Positions 1-5,920 of a stretch of DNA of 6,063 bases are shown one piece after another. This DNA comes from Desulfobulbus sp. GTDB lineage: Bacteria > Desulfobacterota > Desulfobulbia > Desulfobulbales > Desulfobulbaceae. The notes beneath the pieces were generated by a model. The model worked only from the letters and a program-made list of their open reading frames with translations. It made no database searches and was not told where the DNA came from. The number at the start of each line of letters is the position of its first letter. Positions within the stretch are counted from its first letter, which is position 1. The position numbers were made by a program, and so were the translations under genes. The stretch covers positions 1 to 6,063 of the forward strand of contig DRKH01000146.1 of the NCBI GenBank assembly GCA_011051825.1, written 5' to 3'.

Positions 1-2
1 GA

Positions 3-25
3 GCCGTGTCACTGATATACACGGC
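3..25 (-). terminator. Possible terminator hairpin after rpoD
   Basis: A perfect 7-bp inverted repeat (GCCGTGT at 3-9, ACACGGC at 19-25) with a 9-nt loop begins 9 bases past the rpoD stop codon. This placement suits an intrinsic terminator for the dnaG-rpoD transcript. Any T-run would fall before base 1 of the window, so the call cannot be completed. Confidence 0.35.
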
Positions 26-34
26 CCGGGGACA

Positions 35-1636
35 CTAATCAGTCATGAAGGTTGAGAGTTCCTTACTCCGGGTCGGATGCCTCAACTTCTTGATCGCCTG
101 GGCCTCAATCTGTCGAATGCGCTCACGGGTAACGGCAAAACACTGGCCGACTTCTTCCAGGGTATGATCACAACCGACCTCAATCCCGTAGCGCATACGC
201 AGGACCTTGGCCTCCCGCGGAGAAAGCGAGTCCATAACCTTGCAGAGACAACGCTTGAGGCTCTGGGTTACCGAAGCCTCCTGAGGATCAGGATGGGCGT
301 GGTCCTCGACGAAATCACTGAGCAGGGTGTCCTCTTCATCACCAACCGGCGCATCAAGGGAGATGGCATCTTTTGCGGTTTTCAAGGCCATATGCACTTT
401 TTCCACATCCGTTCCCAGCTGCTCGGCAAGTTCGTCCGGAGAGGGTTCACGACTTTCCAGTCGCTGAAAATCCTTGGAATAGCGCAACATACGGTTAATG
501 GTTTCAATCATATGTACAGGCAGCCTGATGGTCCGACCCTGGTCGGCAATCCCGCGAGTGATGGCCTGCCTGATCCACCAGGTCGCATAGGTGGAAAATT
601 TATAGCCCCTGGTATAGTCGTATTTTTCAACCGCCTTCATCAGGCCGATATTTCCCTCCTGAATCAGATCAGGCAGCTGCAAGCCCCGGTTGAGAAATTT
701 TTTGGAAACCGAGATAACCAGCCGCAGGTTTGAACGGACCAGTGACTCCTTGGCCTGTTTGGCCATTTCCCGGCCAAGTTCAATCTCCTGTAGAATGTCA
801 TCAAAGGTCTGCCAGCAGACCCCTATGGTCTCGGCCAGCTCCAGGGCGATGTGCTGCTCTATTTCCCCGGGAGTCGGGATTTTTTCTTCACCGGCAAGCG
901 CCTGACGACGAACGGCAAGCATTTCGCGCTGCTGAGCAACGACTTTCACCCTTTTAAACTTCAGGCTCAGTTCTTTAACAGCATCGGCCACAGAGAGGAT
1001 TCCCTTTGAACAAAGGCGATAATCGACAAACAGGGCGGAGATCTCTTCACCAACGACAAGGATCTCTTTGACCAGACGTTCCTCTTCCGGAGAGTTACCG
1101 GCCACACCTTTCAACTCCTGAAACAGCTGACTGCGATGGTCATCGAGTTTATTGGCTTTTTCAATCCGCTCAAGAAACTCATCTTTAATGGCCTGTAACT
1201 GTTTTTCATCGTTTTCGGAAACGCCGCGCAACACGGTTCCAATACGCACCTTGCCCGTAAACAGCTTGTCGGCAAGATCGTTTAATGCGGAGATACCGGG
1301 TGTTACCCGAAGAACGGCATGCTGGACCCTGGTTTCCCCCTCTTCTATCAGGCGGGCCAGCTCAACTTCTTCTTCATGACTGAGCAACGACTGCCTGCCC
1401 ATTTCACGAAGATAGATATTCATGGGATCGATACTCGTTCCGACCCGACGGGCATCATTTTTTCTTCGATCACGACCTGTTCGACGATCGCTCGACACTC
1501 TTCGCTCGGCTTTTTTCAATGCAGCCCCAGTTGCAACATCGCTTTTATCATCCTGGTTTTCCCCAACCGAATTAACGGGGTTGGATTCAAAGTTACTTCC
1601 GGTTTTCATCTCAAAAGTCGAATCTTGCGTGTCCAT
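35..1636 (-). CDS. rpoD: RNA polymerase primary sigma factor RpoD (sigma-70), short form without a recognisable region 1.1
   Basis: Housekeeping sigma factor that directs core RNA polymerase to -10/-35 promoters. The 533-aa product has, in order, region 1.2 (about 66-100, DPMNIYLREMG), a charged non-conserved spacer (about 101-290), region 2 (about 291-375, with NLRLVIS, DLIQEGNIGLMKAV and YKFSTYATWWIRQAI, the core-binding and -10 melting signature), region 3 (about 376-455) and region 4 (about 456-533) ending in the -35 helix-turn-helix TLEEVGQCFAVTRERIRQIE. The long spacer and these motifs indicate RpoD rather than RpoS or RpoH. It is about 80 residues shorter than E. coli RpoD (613 aa), because the N-terminus is a low-complexity tract with DRR repeats (45-64) where region 1.1 is expected. 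An upstream TTG at 1660 is open, but the AAGGGG at 1642-1647 sits 5 nt before the ATG at 1636, so I choose that start; the ATG at 1639 is too close. Lies 154 bp downstream of dnaG on the same strand. Confidence 0.97.
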   Translation of the reverse strand: MDTQDSTFEMKTGSNFESNPVNSVGENQDDKSDVATGAALKKAERRVSSDRRTGRDRRKNDARRVGTSIDPMNIYLREMGRQSLLSHEEEVELARLIEEGETRVQHAVLRVTPGISALNDLADKLFTGKVRIGTVLRGVSENDEKQLQAIKDEFLERIEKANKLDDHRSQLFQELKGVAGNSPEEERLVKEILVVGEEISALFVDYRLCSKGILSVADAVKELSLKFKRVKVVAQQREMLAVRRQALAGEEKIPTPGEIEQHIALELAETIGVCWQTFDDILQEIELGREMAKQAKESLVRSNLRLVISVSKKFLNRGLQLPDLIQEGNIGLMKAVEKYDYTRGYKFSTYATWWIRQAITRGIADQGRTIRLPVHMIETINRMLRYSKDFQRLESREPSPDELAEQLGTDVEKVHMALKTAKDAISLDAPVGDEEDTLLSDFVEDHAHPDPQEASVTQSLKRCLCKVMDSLSPREAKVLRMRYGIEVGCDHTLEEVGQCFAVTRERIRQIEAQAIKKLRHPTRSKELSTFMTD

Positions 1637-1676
1637 CATCCCCCCTTGGATAGTGCACAAAATACAGAACCAACAC

Positions 1677-1690
1677 CGACGTTACCGTCG
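1677..1690 (-). other. Small hairpin with GTAA (GNRA-type) loop ahead of rpoD
   Basis: On the minus strand CGACG-GTAA-CGTCG is a perfect 5-bp stem with a four-base GNRA loop, a stable RNA tetraloop class. It overlaps the predicted transcription start of the rpoD promoter, so it would be fully present only in read-through transcripts from dnaG, where it could mark processing. Function is inferred. Confidence 0.3.
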
Positions 1691-1694
1691 CCGG

Positions 1695-1723
1695 ATAAAA
1701 CAACCAACTGAAATTACGGGCAA
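1695..1723 (-). promoter_or_regulatory. Candidate rpoD promoter (TTGCCC-N17-TTTTAT)
   Basis: In the dnaG-rpoD gap, the minus strand has TTGCCC (1718-1723) and TTTTAT (1695-1700), each 4 of 6 to the sigma-70 consensus, with the ideal 17-nt spacing. Initiation would fall near 1688, about 50 nt before the rpoD ATG. No convincing terminator lies between dnaG and this site, so rpoD probably also receives read-through from dnaG. Confidence 0.4.
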
Positions 1724-1790
1724 AGAAGACCATTCACTCTTCCAGTCAGCTTTCCCATTTCTCGAGTACAGTTTTGTAATGTACCAGTAT

Positions 1791-3605
1791 TTATTCTTTT
1801 TTCAACATGTTATCGCAAAATTCCGTTCTTTTTCTTCCACAGGCCTGTTTTCGTTTCAGCAATTCCATAAGCTTTTCATGGTCTCCGGCCTGCTGGGCCT
1901 TCCTGATCTGCTGCAGCAATTCAGCCTCATCCTGCTGTCTGTTGCGCTGCTGAAGCCAGCCGACAAGCTCATCACACATCGCTTTCTGCCAGTCCTCTTC
2001 CTCCTGTTCAGCCTCCCCTGCCCGCATAAACAATTCGGCCACATAATCACGCTCAACCCCATCCCCAAGGGCTGAAAAAATCGTTTCCGGTGTACAGGGG
2101 CCGGCGGCGGCAGTCTGCTTTAAAAAATTTATAAAATCAAGAAGAAGGGGGTCACGGACCACGGCTTCCAGACCGGCAGCCAGTAATTCATCAAGGAACT
2201 CCGGATAGAGGATAAGGAAATCGACCAGCTGACGATGCTGGCGGGAAAGCTGTTTAAAACGCGATCCCTGCACCTCTGCGACTGGAGCGGGATCGGGTCG
2301 CCCGCCCCCGACCACGGCCGTTGACATCTGTGCTGCCGAAACCCCGAGCTTTTCACTGAAATGGGCAACCATGAGTGAGCGCTGGCGGGGGTCACCGGCC
2401 TGAATCAGAGGCTGCAACTCTGCTATAATTCGATTCTTTCCGTTCAAAGTCAACCCATGCCGCTGCACCAGGGTATCAAAGACAAACTCCGGCAGCCCCA
2501 AGGCCTGCTCAACCAATGTATCAAGGCCGTCGGCTCCTTTTTCACGAATCAGGGTATCGGGATCATGCCCCTCGGGCAGCAGTACAACCCGGGCCTCGAC
2601 CTGTTCGGCAAGAAAAAAAGGAACGGAACGCATGGCCGCCTTGAGACCGGCCGCATCGCCGTCAAAGAGCAGAACCACCTCTTCGCAGTAGCCCCGCAGA
2701 GACCGTATATGCTGCCGGGTCAAGGAGGTACCGAGCGGGGCGACCACGTTTTCAACCCCCTGGACGGCAAGGGAAAGCAAATCGAAATTTCCCTCCACCA
2801 CCAGGGCCCGCCGCTGTTTGCGGATGGCCTCCTTATGCTGCGCCAGGCCGAACAGCAGGCGGCTTTTATCAAAGATGAGACTCTCCGGTGAGTTCATATA
2901 CTTGGGCTTACCCTCACCAAGTATCCGACCGCCGAAGGCAACCACCCGGCCGCTCATATCGAGAATGGGAAAAAGAACCCGGTCGCGAAAGCGGTCATAG
3001 TAGCCGCCACGTTCTTTTTTAACGGCAAGTCCGGCCCGTTCAATATCGGCTACCGCCAACCCTTTCTTCTGCAGTTGAGTGGTCAGAAAACTCCAGCCCC
3101 CCTGGTCGGGACCGGGGGCATAGCCCAACCGATACTGCTCCCGGGCCTCATCGGGGATTCCCCGTTCAACGAGATAACTGCGGCAATGCTCAGCCATTGA
3201 AGACTGCTGCAGGGTCTGCTGAAAGACTTCGGCTGCCGCTTCATTGACAGCATAGAGCCGTTCGCGCTGTTTGAGCCGCTGCTGGTCGCTTTTGCTCAAC
3301 GTCCGCTCGGGAAGATCAATCCCGGCACGACGGGCAAGCTCTTTCAGGGCCTCCGGAAAACTGAGCCGGTGGTACTTCATCATAAAGGAGAAGGCATCAC
3401 CGGATTCACCACAACCGAAACAGTGAAAAAACTGCCGCCCGGGATTGACGGAAAAAGACGGTGTTTTTTCGGCATGAAAGGGGCAAAGTCCGACATAGTT
3501 CACCCCGGCCTTTCTCAGCTCAACACTCTCACCGATAATGCGGACGATGTCGGTACTCTCACGAACCCTGTTTTTGATCTCATCCTGTACCCGAAAGCTA
3601 TCCAT
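1791..3605 (-). CDS. dnaG: DNA primase DnaG
   Basis: Synthesises RNA primers for lagging-strand replication, acting with the replicative helicase DnaB. The 604-aa product has the N-terminal CHC2 zinc-binding domain (C41, H44, C62, C65 in CPFH...CFGC), then the primase core with FRDRVLFPI near 206-214, and the TOPRIM domain with its acidic catalytic residues: E271 in VVEGNFD, D315 and D317 in the DGD motif, and D348/D350 in HDPDTLI. The C-terminal part (about 430-604) is Gln/Glu-rich and helical, as expected for the helicase-binding domain. Length is normal for the family. The start is uncertain by a few codons: GGAG lies 12 nt before this ATG, 9 nt before a GTG at 3608, and 3 nt before a TTG at 3614; all are in frame. 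The VEG motif has Asn-Phe where E. coli has Tyr-Met. rpoD follows on the same strand. rpsU, the usual first gene of this operon, is not adjacent. Confidence 0.97.
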   Translation of the reverse strand: MDSFRVQDEIKNRVRESTDIVRIIGESVELRKAGVNYVGLCPFHAEKTPSFSVNPGRQFFHCFGCGESGDAFSFMMKYHRLSFPEALKELARRAGIDLPERTLSKSDQQRLKQRERLYAVNEAAAEVFQQTLQQSSMAEHCRSYLVERGIPDEAREQYRLGYAPGPDQGGWSFLTTQLQKKGLAVADIERAGLAVKKERGGYYDRFRDRVLFPILDMSGRVVAFGGRILGEGKPKYMNSPESLIFDKSRLLFGLAQHKEAIRKQRRALVVEGNFDLLSLAVQGVENVVAPLGTSLTRQHIRSLRGYCEEVVLLFDGDAAGLKAAMRSVPFFLAEQVEARVVLLPEGHDPDTLIREKGADGLDTLVEQALGLPEFVFDTLVQRHGLTLNGKNRIIAELQPLIQAGDPRQRSLMVAHFSEKLGVSAAQMSTAVVGGGRPDPAPVAEVQGSRFKQLSRQHRQLVDFLILYPEFLDELLAAGLEAVVRDPLLLDFINFLKQTAAAGPCTPETIFSALGDGVERDYVAELFMRAGEAEQEEEDWQKAMCDELVGWLQQRNRQQDEAELLQQIRKAQQAGDHEKLMELLKRKQACGRKRTEFCDNMLKKE

Positions 3606-3626
3606 CACAGACAATCACTCCTGCAG

Positions 3627-3672
3627 GGACCGTCATTTTTTTTAAGAACCATTTTTTTCCGGACCGTCATTT
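3627..3672. repeat. 12-bp direct repeat GGACCGTCATTT, two copies 34 bp apart
   Basis: Identical copies lie at 3627-3638 and 3661-3672. The right copy overlaps the -10/start region of the candidate dnaG promoter; the left copy lies in the dnaG leader. Such placement is typical of repressor sites, but no regulator is known from this window. Confidence 0.6.
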
Positions 3673-3676
3673 ATAT

Positions 3677-3704
3677 ATTTAAAATGCAGAAATATCATCG
3701 ACAA
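3677..3704 (-). promoter_or_regulatory. Candidate dnaG promoter (TTGTCG-N16-TTAAAT)
   Basis: The minus strand has TTGTCG (3699-3704) and TTAAAT (3677-3682), each 4 of 6 to consensus, with 16-nt spacing. An alternative -10, TATAAA (3670-3675), matches 5 of 6 but has no good -35. Either choice starts transcription within or beside the direct repeat at 3661-3672, about 60 nt before dnaG. Confidence 0.35.
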
Positions 3705-3726
3705 GTCATCCGAGGTTCATTACAAT
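3698..3726 (+). promoter_or_regulatory. Candidate promoter of the unknown protein/antiporter operon (TCGACA-N17-TACAAT)
   Basis: TCGACA (3698-3703) and TACAAT (3721-3726) each match the sigma-70 consensus at 5 of 6 positions with ideal 17-nt spacing. This is the best promoter in the window. Transcription would begin near 3733, giving a leader of about 179 nt before the ATG at 3912. Its -35 overlaps the candidate -35 of the divergent dnaG promoter. Confidence 0.5.
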
Positions 3727-3757
3727 TTAACCGGAAAAGATGTTTTAAGCATGAACC
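3714..3757. repeat. Inverted repeat GGTTCAT / ATGAACC flanking the plus-strand -10
   Basis: GGTTCAT (3714-3720) and its exact complement ATGAACC (3751-3757) bracket 30 bases that include the -10 TACAAT and the predicted start near 3733. It could be a split operator, but a 7-bp match over this distance may be chance. Confidence 0.3.
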
Positions 3758-3917
3758 ATCCGGACTTTTTCATCATTTCCTCCGGCTGCGGGTCGACATC
3801 TGGAATCTGTTCACCCTGCCCGGCCCGAGCGGCCATTTTGATTTGCAAAAACTCTCCTGCACAACATCCGCAGGCAGGAGCACCGACAAATTTCACCCCA
3901 CGGGAGGACCAATGCAA
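3720..3917 (-). CDS. Doubtful small ORF upstream of dnaG (up to 65 aa)
   Basis: A minus-strand frame open for 65 codons from a TTG at 3917; an internal GTG would give about 58 aa. The product has a Cys-containing stretch (APACGCCAG) and a C-terminal half that reads like a soluble peptide (PEEMMKKSGWFM). It would overlap head-to-head with the start of the 241-aa gene. No good ribosome binding site precedes either start, and the frame runs through the leader and candidate promoter of the opposite gene. I recognise no family. Listed because the codon choice is not obviously random; chance is the likelier explanation. Confidence 0.15.
   Translation of the reverse strand: MHWSSRGVKFVGAPACGCCAGEFLQIKMAARAGQGEQIPDVDPQPEEMMKKSGWFMLKTSFPVKL
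3854..3880 (+). other. Hairpin in the leader of the 241-aa gene
   Basis: CTCCTGC (3854-3860) and GCAGGAG (3874-3880) form a perfect 7-bp stem with a 13-nt loop. A competing 5-bp pairing uses GCAGG at 3870-3874. No T-run follows, so it is not an intrinsic terminator. It lies 22 bases before the ribosome binding site and could affect translation. Confidence 0.35.
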
Positions 3918-4637
3918 GACATTGATGAAATGCTCTCCTTTGAAGTTAAAAAAGAACTTGCCGATCGGTATTTTGGTTTTCGCAAACTCATCGAGGAGGA
4001 CATAGAAGACTATGATAATCAGGTTGTCGCTGCCTTCAGAAGACTTGAACAGAAAATCGGATTCGATCTTGTCAGGCTGTATATCCTACTGAAAGACGAA
4101 CAGGTTATCCATGATTTTTTTCAAATAACCGGGCTTAAAGAGAGGCTTTTTTTCGACCCGTACCTTGCCGAGTCACCTACCATCCGCAAACGGGTCTTTG
4201 CAGGAATCGTTGCCCATGGCCTGACCAGAAAATCCAGGTTCAGAAACATGGTCGTTGAAACCTATCAGGCCCTGACCGAACATATCGACGAATATGATGA
4301 CAATCTGCACAAACTCAGTGAGGAGCAGCAAACCATTGCCGAAGAAATCAATCTCTTCTACCGAAATAACGACCTCGGCACCATCATGACCTTTCTACGC
4401 GGACTCGGGGGATCCGAGAGTTACAAGGCAGGGGCCATGGAAGGGGGTTTGACCCCGCAGACGGGTGCCGGTCTTGATAAAAAAATGCAGTTTAAAGCAC
4501 CACCACCGGTAGAAAAACTGCTGCCGACCCTCCCGAAAATACAGCCATATAAAGAGATAAAGAAGGATCTGCTCAAGGTTATCGACAGAGCGTACGTGCT
4601 CAGGGGTGAACCGGAGATGAGGGAGTTTACCCACTGA
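3912..4637 (+). CDS. Conserved-looking protein of unknown function, soluble and largely helical (241 aa)
   Basis: I do not recognise a named family. The start is the ATG four bases after a strong GGGAGG; the same frame is open back to 3369, but that part is only the antisense shadow of dnaG. The protein has no signal peptide and no membrane segment. Residues 1-160 are charged and probably all helix (for example EVKKELADRYFGFRKLIEED, then LEQKIGFDLVRLYILL), with a Glu-rich, coiled-coil-like stretch at 117-150. Residues 163-200 are a Gly/Pro-rich linker (GLGG, APPPV). A final basic helix (213-231) closes the protein. Its TGA overlaps the antiporter ATG by one base (TGATG), so the two are translationally coupled and probably functionally linked. 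It may be a cytoplasmic partner of the antiporter, but this is inference from context alone. Confidence 0.88.
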   Translation: MQDIDEMLSFEVKKELADRYFGFRKLIEEDIEDYDNQVVAAFRRLEQKIGFDLVRLYILLKDEQVIHDFFQITGLKERLFFDPYLAESPTIRKRVFAGIVAHGLTRKSRFRNMVVETYQALTEHIDEYDDNLHKLSEEQQTIAEEINLFYRNNDLGTIMTFLRGLGGSESYKAGAMEGGLTPQTGAGLDKKMQFKAPPPVEKLLPTLPKIQPYKEIKKDLLKVIDRAYVLRGEPEMREFTH

Positions 4638-5581
4638 TGGAGCCGGCATCCCTCTCCCTGCCTGTTACCGCAGTCATCGGCGGCCTGATCATGCTGGTCG
4701 GCGGCGGGGAATCACTGATCAGCGGCGCAACGCGCCTTGCCCGACACCTGGGCATGAAACCACTCATTATAGGGCTGACGGTTGTCGCGTTCGGCACCTC
4801 GGTTCCGGAGCTGTTCGTCAGTCTGACGGCAGCCCTGCAGGGGTATCCCGACATCATGATCGGCAACGTGGTTGGCAGCAATATAGCCAATATCGGCCTG
4901 ATTCTCGGCATCAGCGCCCTGCTGGCCTCCCTGCACCTGACCATCCAGGAGGTATGGATTGAGCTGCTGCTGGTCACCTGTGGCAGTATTATCCTGATGT
5001 TCTGCAGTGGATACGGGGTATTTCCCCGGGCAGTGGGGATGCTCTTTATCGTGACATTGGTCAGCTACACCGTTTTTACCTGTCTCGGCAGCCTCAACGG
5101 TAAAAACGAACAGGAATCATCCGAACAACCTGAAAAGATGGGACTGGCGCTGATGCTGGCCCTGATCATATTCGGCCTGCTGCTTCTGGCCGGCGGTTCA
5201 AACCTGTTCATCAGAGGAGCAGTTGACATTGCCCGCTACTTCGGGGTCAGTGAACTGATCATCGGCCTGACCCTGGCGGCCATCGGCACATCGCTGCCGG
5301 AGCTGGCCTCAAGCCTTGCAGCCCTGCGCCATAACGAATCCGGCTTACTGATCGGCAACATTATCGGCTCCAACATGTTCAACCTGTTCATGGTCCTGGG
5401 CCTGACCGGAACAATCAAGCCCTTTGCCCTGTCACCGGACCTTCTCCATCGTGACCTGCCGGTTATGCTGGCCTTTACCCTGATCCTGATCCCGATCCTG
5501 CATCGAACCGGCGGCACCAGACGCTGGCACGGCCTCCTCTTTCTCGGCGCGTACGCGGCCTATGGCTACAGCCTGATCTGA
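4637..5581 (+). CDS. Ca2+/cation antiporter of the CaCA superfamily, YrbG-type (314 aa)
   Basis: Integral inner-membrane exchanger expected to move Ca2+ or another cation against Na+ or H+. It shows the two inverted alpha repeats that define the family. Alpha-1 (about 46-91) contains GTSVPE (53-58, ion-binding E58) and GNVVGSNIAN (76-85). Alpha-2 (about 210-255) contains GTSLPE (217-222, E222) and GNIIGSNMFN (240-249). About ten hydrophobic segments are split by a short hydrophilic loop (about 153-168, KNEQESSEQPEK), much shorter than in eukaryotic NCX and without Ca2+-binding regulatory domains. The length and motifs fit E. coli YrbG (about 325 aa) and the archaeal NCX_Mj type. Cation specificity cannot be read from the sequence. 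The start overlaps the upstream stop codon (TGATG). An AGGGAG 11 nt before the ATG is a weakly placed ribosome binding site, so translation probably depends on coupling. Confidence 0.93.
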   Translation: MEPASLSLPVTAVIGGLIMLVGGGESLISGATRLARHLGMKPLIIGLTVVAFGTSVPELFVSLTAALQGYPDIMIGNVVGSNIANIGLILGISALLASLHLTIQEVWIELLLVTCGSIILMFCSGYGVFPRAVGMLFIVTLVSYTVFTCLGSLNGKNEQESSEQPEKMGLALMLALIIFGLLLLAGGSNLFIRGAVDIARYFGVSELIIGLTLAAIGTSLPELASSLAALRHNESGLLIGNIIGSNMFNLFMVLGLTGTIKPFALSPDLLHRDLPVMLAFTLILIPILHRTGGTRRWHGLLFLGAYAAYGYSLI

Positions 5582-5603
5582 TCCGACAGCAATCCTGCCG
5601 CAG

Positions 5604-5822
5604 TCACACCCGGATATCAATCCGCCTGCCGCCGCCGTCATCGGCATCCGGAGCCTCAACCGACCCAACGGGCCGGGCTGCCTGCTGTGCCCCCTGGGCG
5701 GCGGCACCGGACTGCAGAGCGCTCTGCAGCACCTCCAAGGCCAGCTCCGGCTGTTTATTGGCTGATTTCAATATCGACATGGAACCTGCAACCTGCATAG
5801 AACCGGTTTGTGCAATTTGCAT
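5604..5822 (-). CDS. Small YjfB-like putative motility protein (72 aa)
   Basis: Short, Ala/Gln-rich protein. The N-terminal half (about 7-37) is a probable amphipathic helix containing the pattern SMSILKSANKQPELALEVLQ. The middle (38-65) is an Ala/Gln/Gly/Asp-rich disordered stretch, and the chain ends in RRIDIRV. A short helical start with an S-I-x-LK-x-A pattern, a variable middle and a terminal IDI/LDI-K/R-V match what I recall of the YjfB-type putative motility protein family, whose biochemical role is unknown. The start is well supported: a perfect AGGAGG (5830-5835) lies 7 nt before the ATG. It converges on the antiporter gene with only 22 bases between the stop codons. No flagellar genes are in view. 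The family assignment is from memory and uncertain; the gene itself is likely real. Confidence 0.75.
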   Translation of the reverse strand: MQIAQTGSMQVAGSMSILKSANKQPELALEVLQSALQSGAAAQGAQQAARPVGSVEAPDADDGGGRRIDIRV

Positions 5823-5873
5823 AAAAACACCTCCTGCTGAGAGTAAATATCATTTTTTATAATTTAAGCAACG

Positions 5874-5902
5874 TTACCGGCTAAGTCAACAAGTGTGTTT
5901 TA
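5874..5902 (-). promoter_or_regulatory. Promoter region of the 72-aa gene: sigma-28-like and sigma-70-like elements
   Basis: On the minus strand GCCGGTAA (5874-5881) matches 7 of 8 bases of the sigma-28 flagellar -10 (GCCGATAA), with TAAA (5899-5902) upstream, but the spacing is 17 rather than the usual 15. A sigma-70 alternative, TTGACT with TAAATT 17 nt downstream, lies in the same stretch. The region is AT-rich and about 50-80 bases ahead of the ATG. Confidence 0.3.
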
Positions 5903-5914
5903 TTGTTGGAACAA
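5903..5914. repeat. Short palindrome TTGTT-GG-AACAA
   Basis: A perfect 5-bp inverted repeat with a 2-base centre, just upstream of the promoter elements of the 72-aa gene and 6 bases from the large inverted-repeat element. It could be an operator half-site pair. Confidence 0.3.
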
Positions 5915-5920
5915 AAATCC

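Larger units (their letters stand above)
3606..3911. other. Divergent intergenic region between dnaG and the 241-aa gene
   Basis: These 306 bases hold no confidently coding gene. The left part (3630-3730) is AT-rich with T8 and T7 runs and carries the candidate promoters for both directions. The right part (about 3733-3911) would be a long untranslated leader of the plus-strand gene and ends in a strong ribosome binding site, GGGAGG at 3902-3907, four bases before the ATG. A weak minus-strand ORF (3720-3917) also crosses this region. Confidence 0.7.

Noticed and set aside
1..34. Part of a tRNA gene after rpoD
   Set aside because: The hairpin lacks T-arm and acceptor features; a simple terminator-like stem explains it.
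77..733. 218-codon open frame on the plus strand
   Set aside because: Complementary to rpoD; the minus strand encodes clear sigma-factor motifs throughout.
1745..1785. Terminator after dnaG
   Set aside because: A 5-bp GTACA/TGTAC pairing exists, but no T-run follows on the minus strand and the stem is weak.
1422..2075. 217-codon plus-strand frame across the rpoD-dnaG gap
   Set aside because: Antisense to the rpoD start and dnaG end, with no ribosome binding site or family resemblance.
3369..3911. N-terminal extension of the plus-strand 241-aa gene by 181 codons
   Set aside because: It runs antisense through the 5' part of dnaG and across the promoter region; the strong GGGAGG and ATG at 3912 mark the true start.
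4627..4977. 116-codon minus-strand frame
   Set aside because: Shadow of the antiporter alpha-1 region, whose plus-strand motifs are unambiguous.
5582..5603. Terminator between the converging antiporter and 72-aa genes
   Set aside because: Only a 6-bp stem with one wobble pair spans the gap, with no T-run on either side.
5432..5707. 91-codon minus-strand frame
   Set aside because: Overlaps the antiporter end and the better supported 72-aa gene in another frame; no start signal.
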